Shown one piece after another: positions 39,708 through 48,939 of a stretch of 64,000 nucleotides of DNA. How positions within the stretch are numbered: position 1 is the stretch's first letter; every line of letters starts with the position of its first letter. Under the pieces are notes generated by a model, which did not search any database, was not told where the DNA came from, and was given only the letters and a program-made list of their open reading frames with translations. The stretch is taken from contig CAVGOA010000006.1 in assembly GCA_963630635.1 (NCBI GenBank), positions 4,211 through 68,210 of the forward strand, given 5' to 3'. A program made the position numbers and the translations under genes. Source of the DNA: Paratractidigestivibacter sp963630635. Its GTDB lineage: Bacteria > Actinomycetota > Coriobacteriia > Coriobacteriales > Atopobiaceae.

Positions 39708-41042
39708 CTACTCGACCGGCGAGGCCATGATGGCGTCGAGCTCTTGCTCAAGCTCGGTCAAATGCTTGACCTTGGCTTTCTTTACCAAATGGCCACGCGA
39801 GAAGACCTTTTGCACGTCTCGCAGGGCGCTAAGGTCGTCCAGGGGGTTCTTCTCGCATACGATCAGGTCGGCGTCAAGGCCGGCCTCGACGGTGCCGCAG
39901 GTTTTCTCGAGCCCCAGCAGGCGCGCGTTAACCTGCGTGGCCGTGTGCAGGGCAAAGGCGTTGGAGACGCCCACGTACTTGGCAAAGTAGGCAAGCTCGC
40001 GCCACAGGTCGTACTGGGTGACGTACGGGCAGGCCGAGTCAGTGCCCAGGCCCACGTCGATGCCGTTCTCGAGCGCCTGCTTGGCGCTTTGGATGATGCC
40101 CTCGCACACAATGTCGCCGTTGATCTTTTGGACCTCTGTCGAGAGGGTCTTCTCGGGCGGGAGCTTCACGAAGGGCAGCGCGGGCGAGATGGTGCACGTG
40201 ACCGAGGGTTTTCTCCCGGGCAGCTGCGTGCCAGCCGCACCGTGATAGAGGTCGATGATCTCTTGCGTCATGGGGGCGCCGTGCTCCACGGTGTCGACGC
40301 CGGCGAGAAGGGCAAGCTTCACGCCCTCGGCGCTCTCGACGTGGGCCATTACGGGAAGACCCAGGCGGTGGGCTGTGGCACAGGAGGCCTTGGCAACATC
40401 AAGCGACATGCGCACGACGCCGGGCTCGCCGGCCACCGTGGCGTCAAAGACCCCGCCGGTAATGAAGAGCTTGATGACGTTGACGCGGCGAGCAAAGAGA
40501 TCGACCACCATCGACGAGGCCTCCTGCGGCGTGTCGGCCACCTGGGCAAAGAGCCCCGCACCGTGGCCGTTGGGGGCCGTGATACCCGTGCCGGGCGCGA
40601 TGATGCGCGGGCCCTCGAGGCGTCCCGCCTCAATCAGGTCGCGCACGGCAAGATCGCCGTAAAGCGGGTCGCCGGCACCGCGCACTGTAGTGACACCACT
40701 TGCCAGCTGCTGTTTTGCGTTGTTGCCCAAGATGTGGCGCACGATAAGGCGGCCTGGCGGGTTGTCCAGGCGGCGCATGATGTCACCGGCGTTGCCCGCC
40801 GAGTATGGCTTGCCCGTGCCGCAGAAGTGGACGTGCATGTTAATAAGACCCGGCATAAGGTAGGCGCCAGCCAGGTCGATAACCTTGGCGTCTGCAGGGA
40901 CCTGCGCTACCGACGAGGGACCCACCCACTCAATCTTTGGCCCGCGGGTGATAACGGCCATGTGAGGCTGCGCCACCATGTCGCGGCTACCGTCCAAAAG
41001 GGTGGCGTTGATAAGGGCGTAGGACTCGGGCTTTTTGGACAT
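39708..41042 (-). CDS. Metal-dependent amidohydrolase (imidazolonepropionase/prolidase-like)
   Basis: 444 aa. Metal-binding 'N-M-H-V-H' near residue 68, carboxylated-Lys position in 'V-I-K-L-F-I-T-G-G', 'M-A-H-V-E-S' and 'D-T-V-E-H-G-A' for the two further His, and the Asp in 'L-G-T-D-S-A-C' make a complete binuclear amidohydrolase site. This subfamily includes Xaa-Pro and Xaa-Arg dipeptidases. The substrate cannot be read from sequence. No transporter or catabolic gene is adjacent. Confidence 0.85.
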   Translation of the reverse strand: MSKKPESYALINATLLDGSRDMVAQPHMAVITRGPKIEWVGPSSVAQVPADAKVIDLAGAYLMPGLINMHVHFCGTGKPYSAGNAGDIMRRLDNPPGRLIVRHILGNNAKQQLASGVTTVRGAGDPLYGDLAVRDLIEAGRLEGPRIIAPGTGITAPNGHGAGLFAQVADTPQEASSMVVDLFARRVNVIKLFITGGVFDATVAGEPGVVRMSLDVAKASCATAHRLGLPVMAHVESAEGVKLALLAGVDTVEHGAPMTQEIIDLYHGAAGTQLPGRKPSVTCTISPALPFVKLPPEKTLSTEVQKINGDIVCEGIIQSAKQALENGIDVGLGTDSACPYVTQYDLWRELAYFAKYVGVSNAFALHTATQVNARLLGLEKTCGTVEAGLDADLIVCEKNPLDDLSALRDVQKVFSRGHLVKKAKVKHLTELEQELDAIMASPVE

Positions 41043-41129
41043 GGTACTCCCCTGCTAGGACTAAACGGTCAAAGGCGGTGAATCAATTCTTTAATCGAAG
41101 CTACGTGATGGCGAGACGAACGGCCGCGA

Positions 41130-42767
41130 CTATTCGGCAAGCGACGCGTGCGCCTCGAGCATCTGACGCGCGTGGTCGCAGGCGGCCTGGGACGTGTCGC
41201 CCGAGAGCATGCGCGCGATTTCCTCTACGCGCCCGGCGTCGTCCAGCGGCTCGATGGTGGTCCTGGGGTCGTCGTCTTTGGTCTTAGAGACCAGAAGATG
41301 GCTCTGCGCCACAACGGCCACCTGCGCCAAGTGGGTAACCACGATGACCTGGTGCGTCTTGGCAAGGTCTGCCAGTACCTGGGCCAAGGCGTTTGCCGTG
41401 GCGCCACCCACACCGGCGTCGACCTCGTCAAAGACCAACGTGTCGCACTCATCGGCCGCGCCCAGCACCACCTTTAGCGCCAACATCACGCGGCTCACCT
41501 CGCCGCCCGAGGCGATCTTCTTAAACGGGCGTGGGGTCAGGCTTGCGCCAGGGCGATAGAAGAACTCGATGCTCGAGGGGCCTTCTTTGCCCCATCGCTC
41601 ACGCGGCAGGCGTTCCATCTTGACCACCAGCGCGGCCGTGCCCATCTCAAGACGAGCCATCTGTTCTTGCACCGCGGCCTCAAGGCCGGGGATCGCGGCA
41701 GCGCGGGCTTTGTCCAAGACGTCGGCGGCCGCGGCCAGTTTCTTCTCTGCCACCAACAGCCTCTTCTTGGCGGCACGCAGGGTCGCCCCGCCGTCCTCGG
41801 CGGCCAGAACAACCTCGCGAGCCTGGTCGCGGCGCTCGAAGACCTTCTCGATAGTGGGGCCAAAGCTGCGCATAAGGCCCTGCAAAGAAGACATGCGTTC
41901 CTGCATGGACTGCAGGGTCTCGGGGTCAAAGTCGACCTTGTCGGCATAGGCACGCAGGCGAGAAGACACATCCTCTAGGTCGATGAGCGAGCTGTCGATC
42001 ATGTCGCTTAGCTCGGCCAGCGACGAGTCCATGCGCGAGGCGTCCATAAGCACGCGGGCAGCCTGGCCTAAGGCGCCACAGGCGCCGTCCTCGCCGCTCA
42101 AAAGCTCACGGGCACCGTAAGCCGCGCTCACCAGCGCCTCGGAGTGCTCGGCCCTGGGCAGGGTCTCTTCAAGTTCCTCAAGCTCACCAGGTTGCGGGTC
42201 CACTTCTTCGATGCGGCGCAGGGCAAAGTGGGCCTCTTCGAGTTTCTCGGCGGCGCTTTGGCTTAGCTCCTTCACGCGGGCGAACTCGGCCGCAGCCACA
42301 GCGGCGTCCTCATAAGCCCTGGCGTACGCCTCGAGCGCAGGCTCCACGGTGTCGCGGGCCCAGGCGTCGAGCATCGTCACGTGGTTCTTTGCCGATAACA
42401 GTCGCTGGTGCTCGTGCTGGCCACAGAGGTCGACCTTGGATCCCACGGCTTGAGCCAGCTCTTTAACCGAGGCCATCTTGCCGTCAATGGCAATGCGACT
42501 GCGGCCGTCGGCACCAACGCGGCGGCGCACAACGCGGCCCTCCGCGTCATCGGGCCCCATGAAGAAACGCCCCTCGACCTCAAGCGAAGACGCGCCCTCG
42601 CGCACCGCGCCGGCGTCGGCGCGCTCGCCGATCAACAACTTGATGGACGACAGCAACGCGGTCTTGCCCGCGCCCGTCTCGCCCGTCAAAACCGTAAGAC
42701 CACCCGAGAACTCGATCGTGGCCTCTTGGATCAAGGCCACGTCGCGCACATGCAGCTGATCGAGCAT
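41130..42767 (-). CDS. recN: DNA repair protein RecN
   Basis: 545 aa. Walker A 'L-T-G-E-T-G-A-G-K-T' is at about residues 30-39, a long coiled coil covers roughly 160-370, and the C-terminal SMC head carries 'A-S-G-G-E-V-S-R-V-M-L-A-L-K' and 'T-L-V-F-D-E-V-D-A-G-V-G-G'. It acts in double-strand-break repair. The ATG overlaps the nadK stop (TAATG), so translation is coupled. Confidence 0.96.
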   Translation of the reverse strand: MLDQLHVRDVALIQEATIEFSGGLTVLTGETGAGKTALLSSIKLLIGERADAGAVREGASSLEVEGRFFMGPDDAEGRVVRRRVGADGRSRIAIDGKMASVKELAQAVGSKVDLCGQHEHQRLLSAKNHVTMLDAWARDTVEPALEAYARAYEDAAVAAAEFARVKELSQSAAEKLEEAHFALRRIEEVDPQPGELEELEETLPRAEHSEALVSAAYGARELLSGEDGACGALGQAARVLMDASRMDSSLAELSDMIDSSLIDLEDVSSRLRAYADKVDFDPETLQSMQERMSSLQGLMRSFGPTIEKVFERRDQAREVVLAAEDGGATLRAAKKRLLVAEKKLAAAADVLDKARAAAIPGLEAAVQEQMARLEMGTAALVVKMERLPRERWGKEGPSSIEFFYRPGASLTPRPFKKIASGGEVSRVMLALKVVLGAADECDTLVFDEVDAGVGGATANALAQVLADLAKTHQVIVVTHLAQVAVVAQSHLLVSKTKDDDPRTTIEPLDDAGRVEEIARMLSGDTSQAACDHARQMLEAHASLAE

Positions 42768-43624
42768 TACTTGCCCACCTGCCCATAGAAGACGCGCGAG
42801 ACCGAGCCGTAGAAGCTCTGGGCGCTGTGGTCAAGGAGAAGAACGTCGCCCTCGCCGCGACGCACGCGCGCACTAATGGCCCACGAGGCATCCGTATCGC
42901 CAATAGGCTGGCCGTCTGCAAAGAAATGCCTGATGGCGGGCCTGTCTTGGCTCATCTCGATCTCTACCACATCGGCTGGCGAGGTCAAGAAAGCGCGGGC
43001 CATGATGGTGTGAGGCGCCACCGGCACGCACACCATGCCCGTGAACTCGGGGCACACGATGGGGCCGCCGGCCGCCAAGGCATAGCCCGTGGAACCTGTT
43101 GCGGTAGAGACAATGAAGCCGTCGCCCCGCAGGCGGTCGATGTGGTTGCCCGAGACGCTCACATCAAACTCCACCACGTCGCCCCGCCCGCCGCGCGAGA
43201 CCGCGAAGTCGTTCAAGGCAAAGCTTCTTTGGATAAAGGTAGAGCCGTCGGCCCGCATGAACTCAGACTCGATTTCCAAAGTGGCACGGTGGCTCACGTG
43301 TAGCTCTCCCGCAAGGGCGCTGGCCACGGTTTCGATAAGCTGATCAGGGCCAGCACTGGTCAAAAATCCCAGGTGGCCATAAGAGATGCCCAAAATAGGC
43401 ACGCCCGTGTATCCAACGATGCGTGCCGCGCGCAGCAGCGTGCCGTCGCCACCAAGCGAGACGACCAGCCCACAATCAGAGGCATCGGCATGACGGTTGG
43501 GAAACACCTTCTTATCGTGGGCCCATTTTGTCTCAATGCCCTGCTCATCTAGCCAGGACTCCAGCTGACGCGCGCTATCCAGCGCATCTGGTCTTGAGTA
43601 GTTGGGAACGATAAGAACCTTCAC
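42767..43624 (-). CDS. nadK: NAD kinase
   Basis: 285 aa from GTG 43624 (MKVLIVPNYSRP), with GAGGGG six bases upstream; an ATG 18 bp earlier has only a weak site. 'S-L-G-G-D-G-T-L-L-R-A-A' is the GGDG ATP motif, and 'T-A-T-G-S-T-G-Y-A-L-A-A-G-G-P' the second family block. It makes NADP. The tlyA-nadK-recN order is common in Gram-positive genomes. Confidence 0.95.
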   Translation of the reverse strand: MKVLIVPNYSRPDALDSARQLESWLDEQGIETKWAHDKKVFPNRHADASDCGLVVSLGGDGTLLRAARIVGYTGVPILGISYGHLGFLTSAGPDQLIETVASALAGELHVSHRATLEIESEFMRADGSTFIQRSFALNDFAVSRGGRGDVVEFDVSVSGNHIDRLRGDGFIVSTATGSTGYALAAGGPIVCPEFTGMVCVPVAPHTIMARAFLTSPADVVEIEMSQDRPAIRHFFADGQPIGDTDASWAISARVRRGEGDVLLLDHSAQSFYGSVSRVFYGQVGK

Positions 43625-43696
43625 GGGACACCCCTCATTCATAGAACATCCGTACGGGTATCATATCACCTGTGAAGGGCGGGCGCCACCATAACT

Positions 43697-44443
43697 CTAT
43701 GGGCGGCCCGCATTTCTTTTGCCGTACAACAGGTACTCGACATTTCCCTTGTGGCCCTTGATGGGACTTGTGCAAAAACCCTGGACAACCAGGTCGCGCT
43801 CCTCAAAGGCCTCGCGCACGCGATCCACGCAGGCAAGACGAACAGCCTCGTCGCACACGATGCCGCCTTCCCCAACGTCCTCGCGCGCTGCCTCGAACTG
43901 GGGCTTAACCAAGGTGAGAAAAGCCCCGTCAGGGCGCAACAAGTCGCACACGGCCGGCAAAACCGTCAGCACAGACGTGAAGGAAACGTCGCAGACGGCC
44001 AGGTCAAACAAGCCGCAACCCAAAAGCTCCGGCACGTCGACGATGTTCGTGCGCTCCAGCAGCCGCACGCGCGCATCCTGGCGAAGCGACCAGTCAAACT
44101 GCGCGTAGCCAACGTCGACAGAGGTCACGTGAGCCGCCCCATGGCTCAACAGGCAATCAGTGAATCCGCCGGTCGAACAGCCCACGTCCAAGCAGGACAA
44201 GCCCTCGACGTCAACAGCAAACTCAAGAAGCCCGCGCTCAAGCTTGACGCCGCCGCGGCTCACATACGAGGGGCGCCCCTTGACGTGCAGGTAGATGCCG
44301 CAGGGGACCTTCTCGCCAGCAGACGTCAGGCGGCGCTCAGAAGTAGAGACCTCGCCCGCCATGACGGCGCGCAAGGCCTCATCTTTAGTGGTGAAAAATC
44401 CCTGCTCGACGAGTTCCTCGTCCAAGCGGCGACGCTTAGCCAC
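43697..44443 (-). CDS. tlyA: TlyA-family rRNA 2'-O-methyltransferase
   Basis: 248 aa. An N-terminal S4 RNA-binding domain (residues 1-60) is followed by a Rossmann methyltransferase with 'Y-V-S-R-G-G-V-K-L', 'C-L-D-V-G-C-S-T-G-G-F-T-D' and 'K-P-Q-F-E'. K-D-K-E-type residues fit 2'-O-methylation of cytidines in 16S/23S rRNA. Mycobacterial TlyA activity sets capreomycin sensitivity. A 72-bp gap follows before nadK. Confidence 0.94.
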   Translation of the reverse strand: MAKRRRLDEELVEQGFFTTKDEALRAVMAGEVSTSERRLTSAGEKVPCGIYLHVKGRPSYVSRGGVKLERGLLEFAVDVEGLSCLDVGCSTGGFTDCLLSHGAAHVTSVDVGYAQFDWSLRQDARVRLLERTNIVDVPELLGCGLFDLAVCDVSFTSVLTVLPAVCDLLRPDGAFLTLVKPQFEAAREDVGEGGIVCDEAVRLACVDRVREAFEERDLVVQGFCTSPIKGHKGNVEYLLYGKRNAGRP

Positions 44444-44448
44444 CTGCC

Positions 44449-44760
44449 CTACTCCTCTGCGGCCGCATCGGCGGTAGGCTCATCAGCGCCCTCGGCGGCA
44501 ACGTCACTGCCCGCCGCATCGGCCTCCTCGCCCTTCTCGGCCTCGGCCTTCTGCTGCTCGAGCTGAGCCTCCTCCTCGGGAGAGAAGTCGGTGGCGTCGA
44601 CCATGTCAACGGCCTTGGACCCCAACGCGATGGCCTCGTCAAAGAGGTCAAGCGACTTCTCGAGCGAGACGTCCTTGTCTCGCACGGCCATCACGATGTC
44701 GTCCAAGCGACCCGTAATTTGCGAGAAGGTCTGGTACTTAGAGGTGTCGACGCGAGCCAT
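44449..44760 (-). CDS. xseB: Exodeoxyribonuclease VII small subunit
   Basis: 103 aa. The first 60 residues have the XseB pattern 'F-S-Q-I-T-G-R-L-D-D-I-V' and 'L-E-K-S-L-D-L-F-D-E-A-I-A-L'. The last 40 are a Glu/Ala-rich acidic tail not present in E. coli XseB. Its catalytic partner xseA, usually next door, is absent here; nusB overlaps upstream by one base and tlyA follows by 5 bp. Confidence 0.9.
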   Translation of the reverse strand: MARVDTSKYQTFSQITGRLDDIVMAVRDKDVSLEKSLDLFDEAIALGSKAVDMVDATDFSPEEEAQLEQQKAEAEKGEEADAAGSDVAAEGADEPTADAAAEE

Positions 44761-45392
44761 TACCAGCGGTCCTCGTCGTCCTCGTCGTTAGCGCCCGGGC
44801 CCTCGACGTGGTACACGCCGCCGCTCATCTCGTCCTCGCGGTCCGAGCCAAAGGGCTCGTGCTCGATCTCGGGCTCTTCATAGACGTCAAATCGGGCATC
44901 GAACATGTACTCAAGGTCCTCGATCGTCTCGCCGCGCTCGGCCAGGGCGTCGTAGGCCTTCTTGACCACGTCGACACCGGCCTCGATGTCGTCGGCCACA
45001 CGGCCAAGGATGCCGTTGATGTAGGCCGAGGACTCCTCGGTGCCGTAGGCCTTGGCAAGCTCGACAGACTCGTTGATGGTAACGGGGATATCAACCTCGT
45101 CGACCAGCAACATCTCGTAGAGAGCCAGGCGTAAAAGGTTGCGATCGACGGCAGGAAGCCTAAAGAGGCTCCAGGTCATCGAGCGCGTGGCGATAATGGC
45201 GTCCACGTCGTAGCGGCGCTTGTCGCAGCCCATGGCCAAATCGCGGCCAAAGTCGTCCAGAGGACCGCAGTCGATAACGTAGTCGCCAGCCAAGACCTCC
45301 TCGACGGTGCGACCGTTAGCCTCGGCCTGGAACAGCAGCTGAAGGGCCTGGCTGCGGGCAAGGGTGCGCCCGCCAAACAACTTTTTGCTCAA
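44760..45392 (-). CDS. nusB: Transcription antitermination factor NusB
   Basis: 210 aa, longer than E. coli NusB (139). The core runs from 'A-R-S-Q-A-L-Q-L-L-F-Q' to 'N-E-S-V-E-L-A-K-A-Y-G-T-E-E-S-S-A-Y-I-N-G-I-L'. The extra ~55 C-terminal residues are acidic (ending DDEDRW). NusB with S10 binds boxA of rRNA leaders. Its stop overlaps the xseB start by one base. Confidence 0.95.
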   Translation of the reverse strand: MSKKLFGGRTLARSQALQLLFQAEANGRTVEEVLAGDYVIDCGPLDDFGRDLAMGCDKRRYDVDAIIATRSMTWSLFRLPAVDRNLLRLALYEMLLVDEVDIPVTINESVELAKAYGTEESSAYINGILGRVADDIEAGVDVVKKAYDALAERGETIEDLEYMFDARFDVYEEPEIEHEPFGSDREDEMSGGVYHVEGPGANDEDDEDRW

Positions 45393-45397
45393 GAGCT

Positions 45398-45760
45398 CTA
45401 CTCCTTGGGGAAGACGAGGCTGTCGATGCAGACGTCAACGGCCGCCACGCCCACGCCGATCTGCTCGGTGATGGCCTCGGCAACGGCCTCGCGCACGTCT
45501 GCGGCGAGCTTGGTGAAGGGGTAGCCGTAGAAGACGGCCAGGTGAATCACCACGTGCAGGGCGTCGTTCTCGACGCTGGACTCAACGGCGGCGTCGGGCG
45601 CGACGCTCCTGCTGGTGAAGACAGAGATGAGGCTCGAGGCGATATCGTTGCCGCCCACGGAGGCGACGCCGTCGACCTTTTTAGCGGCGAGAGAGACGAT
45701 CGTCGAGACGACGCTCTTGGAAATACCGATGCCAGAGACAAACAGCTCAGTGTCGGTCAT
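45398..45760 (-). CDS. Asp23/Gls24 family envelope stress protein
   Basis: 120 aa with the ATG at 45760, which has AAAGGAGG five bases upstream. Landmarks are 'I-S-K-S-V-V-S-T-I-V-S-L-A-A-K-K-V-D-G-V' and 'H-L-A-V-F-Y-G-Y-P-F'. The DUF322 family (YloU/YqhY) usually lies beside nusB, as here, and is linked to envelope or fatty-acid stress; the molecular role is not defined. Confidence 0.92.
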   Translation of the reverse strand: MTDTELFVSGIGISKSVVSTIVSLAAKKVDGVASVGGNDIASSLISVFTSRSVAPDAAVESSVENDALHVVIHLAVFYGYPFTKLAADVREAVAEAITEQIGVGVAAVDVCIDSLVFPKE

Positions 45761-45835
45761 TGAATCCTCCTTTAGGTGGGAACACGCCCCACTACGCGGC
45801 AAAACCTACTTAAGCAACATCAAATAGCAAAGCAA

Positions 45836-46402
45836 TTAGACGCGCGAGACAAACTTGCCCTCGCGGGTGTCGACCTTGATGGTCTCGCCCTCGTTGAGAT
45901 ACATGGGCACCTGGATGGTGGCACCGGTCTCGATGACGGCGGGCTTGGTGCCGCCCTGGACGGTGTCGCCCTTGAAGCCGGGGTCGGTCTCGGTGATGGT
46001 GACCTCGATGAACATCGGGGGCTGGACGGTAAGAAGGTCCTCGTCGGCGTACATCAGAAGGCAGGTGTCGTTCTCCTTGAACCACTTAGCGTTGTCGCCA
46101 ATGAACTCGGTGGGAACGGGAATCTGCTCGTAGGACTCCATGTCCATGAAGTAGTAGTTGTCACCGTCGTTGTAGAGATACTGCATCTCACGGGTGGTGA
46201 GCATGACAGAGTCAAACTTGCTGCCGGCGTTGCAGGTCTGATCGCCAATAACGCGGCCCGAGCGCAGGTCCTTGATCTTGTAGCGGACAAAGGCACCGCC
46301 CTTACCAGGCTTGACGTGCTGGAACTCAACCAGGGTGTAGATCTTGTCCTTGATCTTGAGGCCCATACCGTTCTTGAAATCGGCGGTGGTGATCTGCTGC
46401 AT
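45836..46402 (-). CDS. efp: Elongation factor P
   Basis: 188 aa with the three-domain EF-P layout. The domain-I loop reads 'K-P-G-K-G-G-A-F-V-R', with Lys at the modified position. It relieves ribosome stalling at polyproline. An extended -10-like TGTATACT (agtata at plus 46464-46469) lies about 60 bp upstream, so it may have its own promoter inside the pepQ-efp gap. Confidence 0.97.
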   Translation of the reverse strand: MQQITTADFKNGMGLKIKDKIYTLVEFQHVKPGKGGAFVRYKIKDLRSGRVIGDQTCNAGSKFDSVMLTTREMQYLYNDGDNYYFMDMESYEQIPVPTEFIGDNAKWFKENDTCLLMYADEDLLTVQPPMFIEVTITETDPGFKGDTVQGGTKPAVIETGATIQVPMYLNEGETIKVDTREGKFVSRV

Positions 46403-46482
46403 CTAAAAACTCGCTTTCTAAGAAACTCCCCTATTTGGGAAACCTGTTCAAACCAACTTTAAAAGTATACACCGAGAAGGGC

Positions 46483-47607
46483 TTAACAGTCGATGCACAC
46501 CAGGTCGTGCGTGGACTCGGTGAAGGGCACGTAGCCGTCGGCGGTCATGAGGCCAAAGTCCTCGAGGCGCACGCCAAAGTTTCCGGGCAGGTAGATGCCG
46601 GGTTCGATGGTCACGACCGAGCCCTCGGGCACGGGGCGCTGCCAGCTGCGGCCAAAGCCGGGGTTCTCGTGAATCTCGACGCCCACGCCGTGGCCCAGGC
46701 CGTGCTTGAAGTAATCGCCGTAGCCGGCGTCGCTGATGATCTTGACGGCCAGGTTGTGGATGTCGGCACCAATGCAGCCGGGCTTAGCCGCGGCGGCACA
46801 GGCCTCGTGGGCCTGGCGAACGATGTCGTAGACGCGGCGCTGCTCGTCGCTGGGCTCGCCCACGCACACGGTGCGGGTCATGTCGGAGTGGTAGTCGTGG
46901 TAGCCCGCACCGTAGTCCATGACGATCATGTCGCCCTTCTTGACCACGTACTCGCCGGGCTGGGCGTGGGGGTTGGCGCCGTTGGGGCCGGCCGCGATGA
47001 TCGAGCCAAAGCTCAAGGCGTCGGCGCCGTTGTTGAACATGAAGTTCTCAAGCTCAACGCGGATCTGCTGCTCGGTCAGGCCTGGCTTGATGAAGCCACA
47101 GATGTGGGTGAAGGCGGCGTCGGTGATCTTCTGCGCGTGGCGCATGAGCTCGATCTCCTCGGCGTCCTTGACCATGCGCAGGTCGCAGATGTCGCCGTGC
47201 AGGCGAGGCGTCAGGCACGCGATGGAGGCGGCGTTGCACTCCTGCAGGAAGCTGTCGTAAAAGGCCAGGTCACAGGTGTCCTCGACGGCCACGACGCGGG
47301 CGCGGGCCTGCTTAGCCATGGACGCGGCCCAAAAGCCCGGCTTCACGATCTGCTCGTCGATGGTCCAAGCGGTGTCGGCACCCAGGCGCTCGCGGAAGGT
47401 GTTGGCGTAGCGCGAGTCGGTGTGCAGCCACTGGCCGTCCGCCGTGATGAAGGCGGTGTGGGCCACCTCGTCGTCAAAGACGCGCTCGGCGCCGGTCAGC
47501 CAGCGCAGGTCGGGGTTGTTGCGCAGGATAACGGCATCGTAGCCGCGCTCGTCCATCAGCTGGCGCAGGCGCTCCACGCGGCCGGCGCATGCCTTTGCAT
47601 CTGCCAT
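46483..47607 (-). CDS. pepQ: Xaa-Pro dipeptidase/aminopeptidase (M24 family)
   Basis: 374 aa from the ATG at 47607 (MADAKACAG). The pita-bread metal ligands are complete: two Asp in 'M-D-Y-G-A-G-Y-H-D-Y-H-S-D-M-T-R-T', His in 'L-G-H-G-V-G-V-E-I-H-E', Glu in 'T-I-E-P-G-I-Y' and Glu in 'R-L-E-D-F-G'. It cleaves Xaa-Pro bonds. Its place before efp is typical of Gram-positive genomes. Confidence 0.93.
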   Translation of the reverse strand: MADAKACAGRVERLRQLMDERGYDAVILRNNPDLRWLTGAERVFDDEVAHTAFITADGQWLHTDSRYANTFRERLGADTAWTIDEQIVKPGFWAASMAKQARARVVAVEDTCDLAFYDSFLQECNAASIACLTPRLHGDICDLRMVKDAEEIELMRHAQKITDAAFTHICGFIKPGLTEQQIRVELENFMFNNGADALSFGSIIAAGPNGANPHAQPGEYVVKKGDMIVMDYGAGYHDYHSDMTRTVCVGEPSDEQRRVYDIVRQAHEACAAAAKPGCIGADIHNLAVKIISDAGYGDYFKHGLGHGVGVEIHENPGFGRSWQRPVPEGSVVTIEPGIYLPGNFGVRLEDFGLMTADGYVPFTESTHDLVCIDC

Positions 47608-47653
47608 ATCAATCTCTTTTCTCGTCAAAGAGCCTATACACGTCTTCAAAGAA

Positions 47654-47691
47654 CTTCTCGCCAGGCACTTTAAAAGCGCGCCGGCGAGAAG
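47654..47691. terminator. Hairpin made of two facing GCGAGAAG words
   Basis: CTTCTCGCC (47654-47662) and GGCGAGAAG (47683-47691) form a 9-bp stem around a 20-nt loop, between aroB-like (ends 47722) and pepQ (starts 47607). Inverted pairs of an iterated word acting as terminators are known for uptake sequences in Neisseria and Haemophilus. Termination here is inference; no clear T-run follows. Confidence 0.45.
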
Positions 47692-47721
47692 GTCGTCGTT
47701 CAGGTTGTCATTCTAGACGCT

Positions 47722-48939
47722 TTACGCCTGGGGCGCATGCACTTCACACCATGCCCCCACATGCTCGCGCAGAAGGTCGTCGTCGACGGCGGCCAAGCGC
47801 ACACGGCCAAGGGCGCGCGGCAGCGGCAGCATCAGGCGATTGGTGCGCTTGAAGCACTCGGCCTTGACGGCGTCGATGAGCTGCGCGGCGTCGACCTTGG
47901 CCTCGACGTAACCCAGCCCCAGCTTTTCCAACAGCTCGTCTTGAGTGAACATGTCGTCAACCGAGAGATCCTCAAGGCCCACCGAGAGGCGCGCCGAGAA
48001 GCGCAGGGACTCGGCCATGATCGCGCTGGCCGGCACGTCGTTTGCCACCAGGCCGCGAAGTGCCGCGGCAAAGACCTGGCCGTAGGCAATGGACTGGCGG
48101 ATGGCCAAAGAAGACGAGGCCACGACCTTGCCGCGGCTCTTGATCGTCTCGCTAAGCTGCTCGGCCAAGGCGTTGGCGTCGCCGGCAACAATGTCGTCGG
48201 CGCGGTCCCACAGCTTGCTCACGGCCTTCTCGCAGTCGGACATAGCGGTGGCCACCATCAAGGCGCGGGCGAGAAGAACGTCGTCGGCCGGGTTGTCGTC
48301 GCTAAGCAAGACGTCCAGGTCGCAGATTTCAAAGCGCGTCTGGGAGTCCAGGCCCACCATGGCCTCGTGGCCGCAGACGTTAAGCGCGCGCGGCGTGGCG
48401 CCGGCCACAACGGCGGCGCTCAAGGTAAGGGGCACCTGCACCAGGGGCACGCCCGCGCACCACGTGGGGCACACAAAGGCCGCGACCGAGAGGGCGTCCA
48501 CGTCGCCCACGGCAACCACCAGGTCGTCCGAGGTGATGCCGGCGTCGGCAAGTTTGCCCATGAGCTTGGTCGCGCCCTCGATCGAACGGGCCTCTTGGCC
48601 GCCCTCAAGCTCCAGCTTGTGGACAAAGAAACCCTGGTCGGTAAGGCCGCGGCGCAGGTCCTCGACCAGGCCTGCGGGTGCAGTTGGCTCGACGGCCAGG
48701 GCACAGGCCTTGGGCCGTCCCACGATCGAGCGGATGTCGTGGGCCATGTCGGCGAGAAGACCGGCGCCCACGCGGGCGTCCATCGAGGTGCCGCGCAGGG
48801 TCACCCACTGGCGCTGACGGGTCACCTTGGGCACCTCGGGCTCGGGCACGGCGGCAACGGCCGCGCCCTCGACGGCGGCAGCAACTTCCGCGTCCTTCTC
48901 CGCAATCTCGTCTACCTGGGCCTCGTTGGCCTCGCTCAT
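47722..48939 (-). CDS. 3-dehydroquinate synthase-like protein lacking catalytic motifs
   Basis: 405 aa, ATG overlapping the aroK stop by 4 bp. A 35-residue acidic/Ala-rich N-tail precedes a full-length DHQS-like fold: 'G-V-P-L-V-Q-V-P-L-T-L' aligns with the V-P-T-T-L block, and 'C-D-L-D-V-L-L' with the strand before the metal site. But the GGG-V-GD nucleotide motif reads A-V-G-D-V-D, the D-S-S-x-G-G-K-T block is lost (V-A-G-A-T-P), no A-E-x-x-K follows, and the G-H-T-x-G-H metal motif reads A-Y-G-Q-V-F-A. I would not assign DHQS activity. Calling it aroB would be by position next to aroK only. Confidence 0.75.
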   Translation of the reverse strand: MSEANEAQVDEIAEKDAEVAAAVEGAAVAAVPEPEVPKVTRQRQWVTLRGTSMDARVGAGLLADMAHDIRSIVGRPKACALAVEPTAPAGLVEDLRRGLTDQGFFVHKLELEGGQEARSIEGATKLMGKLADAGITSDDLVVAVGDVDALSVAAFVCPTWCAGVPLVQVPLTLSAAVVAGATPRALNVCGHEAMVGLDSQTRFEICDLDVLLSDDNPADDVLLARALMVATAMSDCEKAVSKLWDRADDIVAGDANALAEQLSETIKSRGKVVASSSLAIRQSIAYGQVFAAALRGLVANDVPASAIMAESLRFSARLSVGLEDLSVDDMFTQDELLEKLGLGYVEAKVDAAQLIDAVKAECFKRTNRLMLPLPRALGRVRLAAVDDDLLREHVGAWCEVHAPQA

